Source: Candidatus Brocadiia bacterium
GTDB taxonomy: Bacteria > Planctomycetota > MHYJ01 > JACQXL01
Assembly: GCA_020062035.1 (NCBI GenBank)
Contig: JAGUXD010000177.1
Location: 1-11,109 of the forward strand
Length of the DNA: 11,109 bases
Reading direction: 5' to 3'
Shown: piece after piece, positions 1 through 7,029 of the stretch
Numbering within the stretch: position 1 is the stretch's first letter
How the letters are laid out: each line of letters starts with the position of its first letter
The notes under the pieces: generated by a model
Seen by the model: the letters and a program-made list of their open reading frames with translations, nothing else
What the model was told of the DNA's origin: nothing
Database searches by the model: none
Translations under genes and position numbers: made by a program

Positions 1-2
1 AT

Positions 3-956
3 GTTCTTGGGGTCAGAGAAAGGATTAAACCGGAAGAATTCTACTTTCGTCAATCGCCTCCTTCAGCAAAGGCAAGCCCTTCTACTGATGGAATAACCGA
101 GGGCTCATATGAAAATAATAAAACCGATGAGCCATTAGAAGTAACATTAAAAGGTGATGCCAATAATTTTGCCGCTTGGAGATTTATTAATCTTAATAAC
201 TATCCTTTTGGCGAGAAAGTAAAAGCAGAGATAAAGATAAAGGTCGGCGAGGGGAGATACCGGATTTCTTCTGAAGTGCTCGTGAGAATTCTGAACCCCT
301 TAACCAAAGAAGAAGGCCGCGAGATACTGGACATATCTTACCGAAAAACAGAGACAATCCAATTTGAGCATAAATTCATAGATAAAACAGGCGAAGTTAA
401 GATATTCTTACACAGACTAAACCCGGATAGTTACATCACCGTTACACCTGAAAGTATTGTGCTTCTTTCATCCGCTCGGAGTTTTGAGTATAGTTTTTTC
501 ATTGCCTTATTGGTTGTTTTCCTGCAGGTTGTTCTGGTTATTATTTTTTGTGTGACTTGCTCGTCATTTCTTTCTGGGGCAGTGAATATCTTTTTCAATA
601 TCTTTTTATATTTCGCAGGTAGCGGGATGAAGTTTTTACAGGATTCACTTGATTTGATGAGGTTATCCATTCAGGAGCAACTCAAAAGGCAGAACATCGC
701 CGAATTGGCGCAGCAGGTTCATCATCATATAGAAGGTGAAATGCCTCTCTGGTTGATGCGATTGTCAGAGGAGATATTGGGAATCGTCTTAAAGATTATA
801 CCTGATTTCTCTCGCTTTGATGCCTGGAATAATTTCTTAAGAGGTTATACAATAAGTATTAGTAGTTATAGTTATTTAATAGAATACATTTTTATCTATG
901 CGATTGTGATGCTCGTCATCAGTATTATTGCGTTCAGATTAAGAGAGATAAAATAG
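3..956 (+). CDS. ABC-2-type transporter permease, C-terminal part (5' end outside window)
   Basis: The frame is open from base 3, so the start lies upstream; 317 residues are visible. A soluble, beta-rich stretch of about 160 residues, probably periplasmic, contains a segment that fits the pattern of PVC ABC-2 permeases (residues roughly 75-160, ending SSARSFEYSF). It is followed by hydrophobic segments at about 163-192 and 193-208, an amphipathic charged loop (about 210-285), and a last membrane helix (about 290-312). The final residues FRLREIK give the basic end typical of ABC-2 permeases. The ATPase partner would be expected upstream. The next gene, 50 nt downstream on the same strand, encodes a TPR protein of a type I recall next to such permeases in planctomycetes. 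The permease call rests on topology and remembered family pattern. The substrate is unknown. The GTG at 276 is only an internal codon, since homology-like sequence continues upstream of it. Confidence 0.6.
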   Translation, partial: VLGVRERIKPEEFYFRQSPPSAKASPSTDGITEGSYENNKTDEPLEVTLKGDANNFAAWRFINLNNYPFGEKVKAEIKIKVGEGRYRISSEVLVRILNPLTKEEGREILDISYRKTETIQFEHKFIDKTGEVKIFLHRLNPDSYITVTPESIVLLSSARSFEYSFFIALLVVFLQVVLVIIFCVTCSSFLSGAVNIFFNIFLYFAGSGMKFLQDSLDLMRLSIQEQLKRQNIAELAQQVHHHIEGEMPLWLMRLSEEILGIVLKIIPDFSRFDAWNNFLRGYTISISSYSYLIEYIFIYAIVMLVISIIAFRLREIK

Positions 957-966
957 CGCGGAGCGT

Positions 967-979
967 ATCCCACAGGGAC
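967..979. repeat. Short palindrome of the GTCCC...GGGAT type
   Basis: The 13-mer ATCCCACAGGGAC lies in the 50-nt gap between the permease and TPR genes. Its reverse complement, GTCCCTGTGGGAT, differs from two other copies in this window (7038-7050 and 10361-10373) only in the two central bases. An overlapping CACAG/CTGTG stem (971-975 with 981-985) could also form. The same gap carries three GGAG-containing units (about 959-967, 992-1000, 999-1006), one of which serves as the ribosome binding site of the next gene. Confidence 0.5.
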
Positions 980-1006
980 ACTGTGTGTAGCGTGGAGTGT
1001 GGAGCA

Positions 1007-2272
1007 ATGAATAAGAAATACATTATTATAGTAATTGTCGGACTATTGCTAAGTCAGGTTGTTGTAAAGCACTGGGTCTCATCACAGAAAGAATATCAGG
1101 AAATGCTCTCATCTAACCCCTTTACAACCCTACCATCGGCTGATTATTTAGGCACTTATATCGCAAGTTTACTACTTTCTGGATTCAAGCCATTACTCGT
1201 TGATTATCTCTGGATAAAACAGGACAAACTCCAGCAGGAAAAACAGTTTGAGGAGATTAGATTATTATTGAGTATTATCGCCCGGCTCCAGCCCCGTTTT
1301 GTAGAGGTCTGGTCATTTAATGCCTACAATATGGTCTACAACATCTCTCACCAGCAGAAACTTCCAGAAATGAGATGGGACTGGGTCAAGGCCGGATTAG
1401 ATTATATCCGAGAAGGGATGAAACACAATCCGGGCAGTGCTCATCTGGCTCATTGGACAGGACTTTTCTATTACGACCGCATCGCTCAAGAGCCCTATCT
1501 GATGCAACAGGTTGAGACAGAACAAGGTCAAACCACCTATGAAATAGCCAGTTCGTGGTATCAAACAACCATAGACCTTTACCGGGCAAAAGGGATGGAT
1601 TTATATGGCCGAATGTATCTTCCGATGTATTTTGGCTGTCGTTTCTTACACGCATTTGAACTCGTGAAGAAGAACAAATTTGATGAAGCGATACAGGAAT
1701 TAGAAAATTTGCTTAACTATAAAAAAGATGATGCCCTGGAACAGGAGCGATTAAAGGACCTAATAGAAGTATTCAGATATAATAAAGAAATTAGCCGTAT
1801 TACTCCAGACAGTCCTCAATATTTTACTAAAAACTCTTTACTTCTGGATAAATACAGGGAAATCTCTTTTAAGCATATCGGCTATGATTTCCGTCCCATA
1901 AATGAACGGGTGGAATTTATCCTAAATAAATATCTTAATTACACTTATTATTTAATAGACCAGAAAGAATATGATAAGGCAGCAAAGCAAATGGAAATAT
2001 TACTTAACAAAACGAATAATTTTATTCCAGAACTTGACACACATCCGATAAAAGTATATTATCAGCATCTTTTAGAAAGATATTCAGAATTACAAACTTT
2101 AATTCATATGGAATGTTATCTACGCTCACAGGGTATGGTTGATATTAAGAGAGCAACGGTTGGGGGTGAACTTAAATCACTTTACGAACAATACATAAGA
2201 AAAAACCAAAAATACTACTTTAAGTGGTTGCTGTTAGAAGAGCGAGAGCGGTTTAATAAGTTATTCCGCTGA
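1007..2272 (+). CDS. Membrane-anchored TPR-like protein of the PVC ABC-transporter-associated type
   Basis: The protein has 421 residues from the ATG at 1007, which has GGAG at 994-997 with a 9-nt spacer. A GTG 24 nt upstream is in frame but would only add residues encoded by repeat-like DNA. Residues 5-20 form an uncleaved signal anchor, so the bulk probably faces the periplasm. Two blocks are diagnostic: SGFKPLLVDYLWI (58-70) and LQPRFVEVWSFNAYNMVYNI (94-113). They match a pattern I recall from planctomycete and verrucomicrobial proteins encoded beside ABC-2 permeases. The rest is almost all alpha-helical with degenerate TPR-like pairs, for example around residues 215-245 (KKNKFDEAIQELENLLNY) and 322-345 (EYDKAAKQMEILLN). 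No catalytic motif is visible. A scaffold or accessory role for the upstream transporter is inferred from position; the true function is unknown. Confidence 0.75.
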   Translation: MNKKYIIIVIVGLLLSQVVVKHWVSSQKEYQEMLSSNPFTTLPSADYLGTYIASLLLSGFKPLLVDYLWIKQDKLQQEKQFEEIRLLLSIIARLQPRFVEVWSFNAYNMVYNISHQQKLPEMRWDWVKAGLDYIREGMKHNPGSAHLAHWTGLFYYDRIAQEPYLMQQVETEQGQTTYEIASSWYQTTIDLYRAKGMDLYGRMYLPMYFGCRFLHAFELVKKNKFDEAIQELENLLNYKKDDALEQERLKDLIEVFRYNKEISRITPDSPQYFTKNSLLLDKYREISFKHIGYDFRPINERVEFILNKYLNYTYYLIDQKEYDKAAKQMEILLNKTNNFIPELDTHPIKVYYQHLLERYSELQTLIHMECYLRSQGMVDIKRATVGGELKSLYEQYIRKNQKYYFKWLLLEERERFNKLFR

Positions 2273-2284
2273 ATCGTGATAGAG

Positions 2285-2355
2285 CCGATGGGCTTTCCAC
2301 AGTGGGTTGCTGTCGGCTCCCCGAAGCACACTTCATTGGAGTCGCCCATCGGGGA
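2285..2355 (+). repeat. Inverted-repeat leader in front of hppA
   Basis: The 95-nt gap between the TPR gene and hppA contains nested inverted repeats. CCGATGGGC (2285-2293) pairs perfectly with GCCCATCGG (2344-2352). Alternatively, TCCCCGA (2318-2324) pairs with TCGGGGA (2349-2355), with a small GAAG/CTTC stem (2323-2326 with 2331-2334) nearby. The first two foldings exclude each other because they share 2349-2352. The region ends just before the hppA ribosome binding site (AAGG, 2356-2359). It may be a repeat element or a leader that controls translation; it matches no riboswitch class I know. Confidence 0.45.
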
Positions 2356-2367
2356 AAGGCAGAGAAT

Positions 2368-4626
2368 ATGTCTAATGAAATAGCACAGATACCGTTAGGA
2401 TGGTGGATTGCACCAATTGGAGCCTGTGTTGCTTTATTATTTGCTTATATTTTTTATCTGGGGATGAAGAAGCAATCGCCGGGTGAGCCTGATATGGTTC
2501 GGATTGCCGGCTATGTCAAGGTCGGCGCAATGGCTTACCTCAGACAGCAATACAAAGTCGTTGCCTTGTTCTTTCTTGTATTAGTTATGTTATTATCATT
2601 TATGGCATTTGTTCTTCATATCCAGTCCGTCTGGGTGCCGTTTGCATTCTTAACAGGCGGATTCTTCTCGGGTTTATGCGGATATTTAGGAATGAAGACC
2701 GCGACTGAGTCATCATCCCGAACCGCCTTTGCGGCCAAGAATTCACTTAACCGTGGCTTGCAGGTCGCTTTCCGCTCCGGTGCGGTGATGGGCTTGGTCG
2801 TGGTCGGCTTCGGTCTTATTGATATCGCCATCTGGTTCTATGTCCTTTATAAGGTGATGGGAATGCCAATTAATGAGGTAACTGTAACGATGCTTTGTTT
2901 CGGGATGGGTGCATCAACGCAGGCGTTATTTGCCCGTGTCGGTGGCGGAATCTTTACCAAAGCCGCTGATGTTGGTGCTGACTTGGTTGGTAAAGTAGAG
3001 ACCGGAATTCCTGAAGATGACCCGCGTAACCCGGCCGTGATTGCCGATAATGTTGGTGATAATGTAGGCGATGTCGCCGGAATGGGGGCTGACCTCTACG
3101 AATCATACTGCGGCTCTATTCTCTCTGCCGCGGCTTTAGGCGCGGCCACGGCAGTAAGTTTGAAGATTGATAACCCAGTCCCATGGGTGATTCTGCCGAT
3201 GATTATCGCCGGTATCGGTAATCTCTTTTCTGTATTCGGTGTTTATGTGGTGAGAACATCTGAAAACGCTAACCAGAAGAGCTTGATGTCCGCCCTGTTC
3301 CGTGGGATTAACCTGACTTCAGGACTGACTATTATCGTCTCAGGCGTCGCCGTGTTTTATCTCTTATCAGATTATCCAGACCAATTGGGCGGTATCTGGT
3401 TTTTAGGTGTGCCCAAAGGTGCGGTGACGATGTGGCTTTCAATGGTGGTCGGTTTGATTGCCGGTCTTATTATTGGCAAGGCAACAGAATATTATACCTC
3501 ACACAACTATAAGCCCACGCAGGGAATTGCTGACCAGGCACAGACCGGTCCTGCCACGGTAGTGATTGCCGGTATCTCGGTCGGGATGCTCTCCACGATT
3601 GTGCCGGTGTTAACGGTCTGCTTATGCACGATTTTCTCGTTTGGGTTAGCCGGCGGCTTTACAGACCCCATTAGAGGTCTTTATGGAATCTCGCTTGCCG
3701 CTGTGGGAATGCTTTCCAATTTGGGTATCACGTTGGCGACCGATGCCTATGGACCGATTGCGGACAATGCCGGTGGCAATGCCCAGATGACCCATCAACC
3801 ATCGTTTGTCAGGGAGCGAACCGATGCCCTTGACTCTTTAGGTAATACCACGGCCGCAACAGGCAAGGGCTTTGCGATTGGCTCTGCGGCTTTAACTGCG
3901 CTTGCGTTAGTTGCTGCTTATATTGAAGAGATTCGTATCGGGCTAATCAGGGCTGGCCAAGAAATCATATACTTGGGCGAGAAAGCCGTTAAGGTTACAG
4001 ATGCCTCCATCGGTGACTTTATGCTCTATTATTCAGTCTACCTGATGAATCCCAAGGTCCTGGTGGGTATGTTTATCGGCAGTATGCTGGTCTTTGGATT
4101 TGTGGCATTGAGTTTACGGGCTGTCGGCAAAGCCGCCAATAAAATGGTCTTGGAAGTAAGAAGACAGTTTAAGGAAATCCCGGGACTGCTTGAAGGTAAG
4201 GCAGAGGCAGATTACTCGGTCTGTGTCTGGATTGCCACGAAAGGCGCTCAAAAAGAGATGATTCTGCCTTCAAGTCTGGCTCTGATTACACCGATTCTGG
4301 TTGGCTTGCTCCTTGGTGTCGCAGGGGCAGTCGGTATGCTCACCGGCGCGATTGTCTGTGGCTTTGTAATGGCCGTAATGTTAGCCAATGCAGGCGGTGC
4401 CTGGGATAATGCCAAGAAATGGATTGAAGCAGGCAAATACGGAGGCAAGGGCTCATTTGCCCATAAAGCAGCGGTAACCGGCGATACGGTCGGTGACCCA
4501 TTCAAGGATACCTCAGGCCCCTCGCTTAATATCCTTATTAAACTGATGTCAATGGTCTCTATCGTTTTTGCAGGTCTTACTGTTAAATATTCTCCAATAA
4601 TTGCGAAATGGTTAGGATTGGTTTAA
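2368..4626 (+). CDS. hppA: Membrane-bound ion-pumping pyrophosphatase (K+-dependent type)
   Basis: This integral membrane enzyme couples hydrolysis of PPi to pumping of H+ or Na+ across the inner membrane. The 752 residues from the ATG at 2368 match the full family length with about 16 membrane helices. The in-frame GTG at 2302 would add 22 residues read from the inverted-repeat leader and is rejected. All active-site blocks are present: DVGADLVGKVE (201-211), DNVGDNVGD (227-235) followed by GMGADLYES, GNTTAAT (492-498), DNAKKWIEAG (from 680) and GDTVGDPFKDTSG (705-717). Ala496 in GNTTAAT, where K+-independent enzymes carry Lys, indicates K+ dependence. Glu245 in ADLYES occupies the place used by Na+-PPases such as that of Thermotoga, though some H+ pumps share it. 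Na+ pumping is therefore plausible but unproven. Base composition is visibly richer in G+C, and codons more biased, than in the flanking genes, as expected for a highly expressed gene. Confidence 0.97.
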   Translation: MSNEIAQIPLGWWIAPIGACVALLFAYIFYLGMKKQSPGEPDMVRIAGYVKVGAMAYLRQQYKVVALFFLVLVMLLSFMAFVLHIQSVWVPFAFLTGGFFSGLCGYLGMKTATESSSRTAFAAKNSLNRGLQVAFRSGAVMGLVVVGFGLIDIAIWFYVLYKVMGMPINEVTVTMLCFGMGASTQALFARVGGGIFTKAADVGADLVGKVETGIPEDDPRNPAVIADNVGDNVGDVAGMGADLYESYCGSILSAAALGAATAVSLKIDNPVPWVILPMIIAGIGNLFSVFGVYVVRTSENANQKSLMSALFRGINLTSGLTIIVSGVAVFYLLSDYPDQLGGIWFLGVPKGAVTMWLSMVVGLIAGLIIGKATEYYTSHNYKPTQGIADQAQTGPATVVIAGISVGMLSTIVPVLTVCLCTIFSFGLAGGFTDPIRGLYGISLAAVGMLSNLGITLATDAYGPIADNAGGNAQMTHQPSFVRERTDALDSLGNTTAATGKGFAIGSAALTALALVAAYIEEIRIGLIRAGQEIIYLGEKAVKVTDASIGDFMLYYSVYLMNPKVLVGMFIGSMLVFGFVALSLRAVGKAANKMVLEVRRQFKEIPGLLEGKAEADYSVCVWIATKGAQKEMILPSSLALITPILVGLLLGVAGAVGMLTGAIVCGFVMAVMLANAGGAWDNAKKWIEAGKYGGKGSFAHKAAVTGDTVGDPFKDTSGPSLNILIKLMSMVSIVFAGLTVKYSPIIAKWLGLV

Positions 4627-4628
4627 TG

Positions 4629-4634
4629 AGGAGG
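4629..4634 (+). promoter_or_regulatory. Strong ribosome binding site of the small TPR gene
   Basis: A perfect AGGAGG lies 2 nt after the hppA stop codon and 8 nt before the ATG at 4643. It is the best Shine-Dalgarno sequence on the + strand of this window, which supports the small downstream gene as genuinely translated and co-transcribed with hppA. Confidence 0.8.
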
Positions 4635-4642
4635 TTGAATCT

Positions 4643-4960
4643 ATGTTCTTTATCATTCAGCCAAATAAAGGTTTCTTCGGTCTGGTATTTCTTATCCTGA
4701 TTTTCATTCTGGTTGTTTTCACTAAAGTCATCGGTCAAACCGAAAAGGAAACCATTGAGAAAATTCGTGTCCAGATGAAGTTGGAAAAATACAACGAGGC
4801 CAGGGCGCTTCTGGACAAAGCCAGAGCCGAGTATCCTGAGAGTATAGATATCGCAAACCTGACTGTCGGCCTGTATGAGAGGATGGGAACAGGACAGGAA
4901 GAAATTTTGGAGTGCAATCCCGAAAGCCTTGGGGAGTCAATGCACTCCATACCTCCATAA
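4643..4960 (+). CDS. Small membrane-anchored protein with one TPR-like hairpin; tail encoded by a palindrome
   Basis: The 105-residue product has a strong start signal. Residues 10-30 form one membrane helix. Residues 34-83 look like a TPR helix pair (KLEKYNEARALLDKARAEYP, then IDIANLTVGLYERMG), so the domain probably continued into further repeats in an ancestor. From residue 89 on, the sequence is encoded by a 42-nt palindrome (4908-4949), and the stop follows 9 nt later. I read this as a TPR protein cut short, or given a new end, by a palindromic element. A frameshift or sequencing error near 4905 is possible, but no frame between 4960 and 5059 shows convincing TPR sequence. No function can be assigned. 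It follows hppA by 16 nt and is likely in the same transcript. Confidence 0.65.
   Translation: MFFIIQPNKGFFGLVFLILIFILVVFTKVIGQTEKETIEKIRVQMKLEKYNEARALLDKARAEYPESIDIANLTVGLYERMGTGQEEILECNPESLGESMHSIPP
4908..4949 (+). repeat. Palindromic element inside the end of the small TPR gene
   Basis: TGGAGTGCA (4908-4916) pairs perfectly with TGCACTCCA (4941-4949), and an inner TCCC/GGGA stem (4918-4921 with 4932-4935) extends it into a two-tier hairpin. There is no T-tract, so a REP- or MITE-like element is more likely than an intrinsic terminator. Confidence 0.6.
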
Positions 4961-4963
4961 CGA

Positions 4964-4997
4964 ATATGACGTCCCGATAAATCGGGAATCGTCGTAT
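4964..4997 (+). repeat. Second palindromic hairpin, between the small TPR gene and rsfS
   Basis: An 8-bp outer stem (4964-4971 with 4990-4997, one G-T wobble) and a 5-bp inner stem CCCGA/TCGGG (4973-4977 with 4982-4986) enclose a TAAA loop, with small bulges between. It begins only 15 nt after the previous palindrome. The GTCCCG...CGGGAAT core (4971-4989) resembles the other GTCCC...GGGAT palindromes of the window. No poly-T follows. The rest of the gap to 5059 shows no gene. Confidence 0.6.
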
Positions 4998-5059
4998 GAA
5001 TAATGCGGGTTAAGGATATTTACCTTGAGTATTAGTATTGGCTGCTAAGCAATTTACTA

Positions 5060-5533
5060 ATGGCGAAAATCAGAGAACGCAAAACGCAAAACACAAAACG
5101 CAAACCGAGCCTCGCTGTCGGGCAGACAGGAACTAAAATATCCACAAGTCGGGCATTGGCTTTATTCTGCGCAGACCTTATCAAAGAGAAAAAAGGGCTT
5201 GATATTGTAATCCTTAATGTCAAAAAGCAACTCCAGATTACCGATTATTTTGTAATCTGCTCAGCCAGAAACAGAAAACAATCTCAGGCAATCGCCCAGC
5301 ACATAAATTCTGCATTAAGGAAAAATCCCTGTAGCGGGCAAGGGTATGAACAGGGCTCATGGATTGTTCTGGATTTAGTAGAAGTAATTGTTCATATCTT
5401 TCTGGAACCGTTAAGAAGACATTATGACCTTGAATTTCTCTGGTCTAATGTGCCACGAGTTAGGGCCCTGAATGGCGCCAAAGACGCCACGCCTCCTTCC
5501 CCAAAACTTTCGTCAAGGAGAAGGAGGCATTGA
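5060..5533 (+). CDS. rsfS: Ribosomal silencing factor RsfS (DUF143/Iojap family) with extended ends
   Basis: RsfS binds ribosomal protein L14 and blocks joining of the subunits when nutrients are short. The conserved domain spans about residues 29-134, with DIVILNV (48-54), TDYFVICSARNRKQSQAIA (61-79) and the GYEQGSW...VHIF...YDLEFLW block (95-128). Family proteins are usually about 105-130 residues; this frame has 157. The first 28 residues are read through a 4 x 7-bp tandem repeat and a small palindrome, and the ATG at 5060 lacks a Shine-Dalgarno sequence. The real start may therefore be a later codon, for example TTG at 5156, although that would trim the domain edge. The last 20 residues (NGAKDA...RRRRH) come from a hairpin. 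Residues 89-95, between the two conserved blocks, coincide with a further palindrome-like ATCCCTGTAGCGGGC (5325-5339). The gene is separated from hppA by repeats, so co-transcription is uncertain. Confidence 0.85.
   Translation: MAKIRERKTQNTKRKPSLAVGQTGTKISTSRALALFCADLIKEKKGLDIVILNVKKQLQITDYFVICSARNRKQSQAIAQHINSALRKNPCSGQGYEQGSWIVLDLVEVIVHIFLEPLRRHYDLEFLWSNVPRVRALNGAKDATPPSPKLSSRRRRH
5077..5104 (+). repeat. Four tandem 7-bp units ACGCAAA
   Basis: The units are ACGCAAA, ACGCAAA, ACACAAA and ACGCAAA, with one mismatch in 28 bases. They lie inside the predicted N-terminal extension of rsfS. A period of 7 shifts the reading frame at each unit, which is unlike a coding repeat and suggests this DNA was originally noncoding. 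Confidence 0.8.
5491..5528. terminator. Hairpin at the convergent gene boundary, possible bidirectional terminator
   Basis: GCCTCCTTC (5491-5499) pairs perfectly with GAAGGAGGC (5520-5528) around a 20-nt loop, at the 3' end of rsfS and just beyond the stop of the converging outer-membrane gene. Position favours a shared terminator, but neither strand has a T-run after the stem. A repeat element is the alternative. Confidence 0.4.
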
Positions 5534-5547
5534 AAGGAGGTTAGGGT

Positions 5548-6942
5548 TTAGAATTTCAGGGCCGCGCCAAAGACAATCATCTGCATTGAACTTTCAGACG
5601 GATAAGCAGTCTTGAAGAATTTAGCACCATCAAGCGTTGCATAGCCAAACGTAAATCCTAAACTCGGAGTATATTGAAGAGTAACAATCAAATCAATCTC
5701 GGTCCCCAATTTGTCAGATATCCGGCTCGTGGCTGGTGGATTACCTGATTTAGTGAACTGGCCTATTAGAAGTGTTACTTTTAATTCTTCAGGAGAGCCA
5801 TCCTTATCAATATCAACGTTGGTTGATATACCGGACTTTACTTTTATGGCGGTATAATCACTATCAAGGTCAAGACCAAAGACCTCGTCCTCTAAAATCA
5901 TTGTGGACTTGACATTTTCAAGAGAGACGAACTTTTTATTCGTCTTTGCGGTGCCGCCGCCGCTGAGGAACCAATATGACAAATCAACATAGGGTTTTAG
6001 TGTGTGCTGAATATCGTATTTCACGCCTGCCCGATATGCAGATGCAGAGTGCGCTACAACAGTACGAGTTACCGCAAAATCACCAGTTTGACTATAATAT
6101 TCTAAATATCCGTTTAAGTCAGGAACTCCCAGACCGGGGTAATTAGCGCCCACGCCAATGGTCTGGATATTTGTATTGTTTTTGCTATTAAGTATCTGGG
6201 ATAATAAAGCGTTAAAGACCTTATTATCTAATTTATACCAAGCAACCGCACCATTAAGTTTGGTATCATTGCTTAATTGGTTAATACCGTTAGTGGTGTC
6301 TGTAATCTTACCAATAAATAGGACGGCCTGATAGTTATTATCCTTTAATGAACCGTAATCAAAGCGGAAGCCGCTAAATTCATCGGTAGATTTAGAACGA
6401 GGTTCCAACACTCCACTGGTGAGAAAACGATTGATGGCATTAGAGGAGGCATTACCTGTATCCAGAAAGAAGCCGCCTTCGCCTTCACGTAGAGCAATTT
6501 TGAGATTCTGTAAGCCATAGGTAAAAGTCAACTCTGGAATGACGAATTTTTCCAATTTAACAAGCGCCTGTTTTAATGACAGTGGGATATTATCTCCACC
6601 TAAAGAATTCACATTAGCCGCGGTTCCCGAAATAGCATTATTATTAACTAATCGTTCATTTTGTAGTTGTAAAAACCCGGAGATTTTATCACCGACATCT
6701 GCGTCTAAATTGATAGTAATCAGAGGTAACCAGAGTGTGTCGCCGTCCTGTTCTGCATTATTATCAAGAACTCTGTTTATGCCATCATCTCTGGAGACCA
6801 TTGGCATATCAATCTCTCCGGAGACCGTAATCTTCTTGGCGCTTGATGATGTCTGGTCTGTTGTAACCTGACCCGCGTTAATAATGTTAAGGGCGCTGAA
6901 TATTAAACCCAGCCCTACAGAAACGAATATTACTTTTTTCAT
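5548..6942 (-). CDS. Outer-membrane beta-barrel (porin-like) protein
   Basis: The 464-residue product starts with a signal peptide (MKK, hydrophobic core 4-18, likely cleavage after Ala23). The mature part consists of alternating polar and hydrophobic stretches rich in Gly, Asn, Thr and Tyr, as in transmembrane beta strands. It ends ...MIVFGAALKF: the C-terminal Phe with alternating hydrophobics is the signal recognised by the BAM assembly machinery. An acidic loop at 377-382 (DIDKDG) has the DxDxDG pattern of calcium-binding loops and probably faces outward or caps the pore. The general layout recalls alginate-export-like or carbohydrate porins, but no family is certain and the substrate is unknown. 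The ATG at 6942 is preceded by a purine-rich AAAGGGG with 6-7 nt spacing. A TTGACA box about 60 nt upstream suggests its own promoter. Confidence 0.8.
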   Translation of the reverse strand: MKKVIFVSVGLGLIFSALNIINAGQVTTDQTSSSAKKITVSGEIDMPMVSRDDGINRVLDNNAEQDGDTLWLPLITINLDADVGDKISGFLQLQNERLVNNNAISGTAANVNSLGGDNIPLSLKQALVKLEKFVIPELTFTYGLQNLKIALREGEGGFFLDTGNASSNAINRFLTSGVLEPRSKSTDEFSGFRFDYGSLKDNNYQAVLFIGKITDTTNGINQLSNDTKLNGAVAWYKLDNKVFNALLSQILNSKNNTNIQTIGVGANYPGLGVPDLNGYLEYYSQTGDFAVTRTVVAHSASAYRAGVKYDIQHTLKPYVDLSYWFLSGGGTAKTNKKFVSLENVKSTMILEDEVFGLDLDSDYTAIKVKSGISTNVDIDKDGSPEELKVTLLIGQFTKSGNPPATSRISDKLGTEIDLIVTLQYTPSLGFTFGYATLDGAKFFKTAYPSESSMQMIVFGAALKF

Positions 6943-6975
6943 ACTGCACCCCTTTCTTTTTTATATTTAATGTAT

Positions 6976-7006
6976 TTTGTATTTAATTTATCGGTATTTC
7001 TGTCAA
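6976..7006 (-). promoter_or_regulatory. Probable sigma-70 promoter of the outer-membrane protein gene
   Basis: On the - strand a perfect -35 box TTGACA (complement of 7001-7006) is followed, after 19 nt, by TACAAA (complement of 6976-6981), a 4-of-6 match to TATAAT. The spacing is slightly long, and other AT-rich hexamers nearby could serve as the -10. The whole 6943-7029 gap is strongly AT-rich. Confidence 0.5.
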
Positions 7007-7029
7007 GAAACTTAAGTAAATTTATATTT

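Noticed and set aside
1..96. ATG at the first base as a gene start
   Set aside because: It opens a 31-codon frame with no features, whereas the overlapping frame from base 3 continues into the permease.
983..1006. Upstream GTG start for the TPR protein
   Set aside because: It would add eight residues encoded by repeat-like DNA, while the ATG at 1007 has GGAG at proper spacing and leads directly into the signal anchor.
2302..2367. Upstream GTG start for hppA
   Set aside because: The 22 extra residues are hydrophilic, come from an inverted-repeat leader and do not resemble pyrophosphatase N-termini. The ATG at 2368 has a ribosome binding site.
2273..2367. Known riboswitch in front of hppA
   Set aside because: No conserved riboswitch core I know is visible; only simple inverted repeats.
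4248..4505. Antisense frame within hppA, and similar long antisense frames elsewhere
   Set aside because: They lack ribosome binding sites and domain features, and their openness follows from the codon use of the real genes on the other strand.
4961..5059. Continuation of the small TPR protein by frameshift
   Set aside because: All three + frames hold only short fragments without TPR-like residues, and the region is dominated by a hairpin.
5077..5104. Short tandem repeat as a CRISPR
   Set aside because: The units are 7 bp with no spacers, and no cas genes are present.
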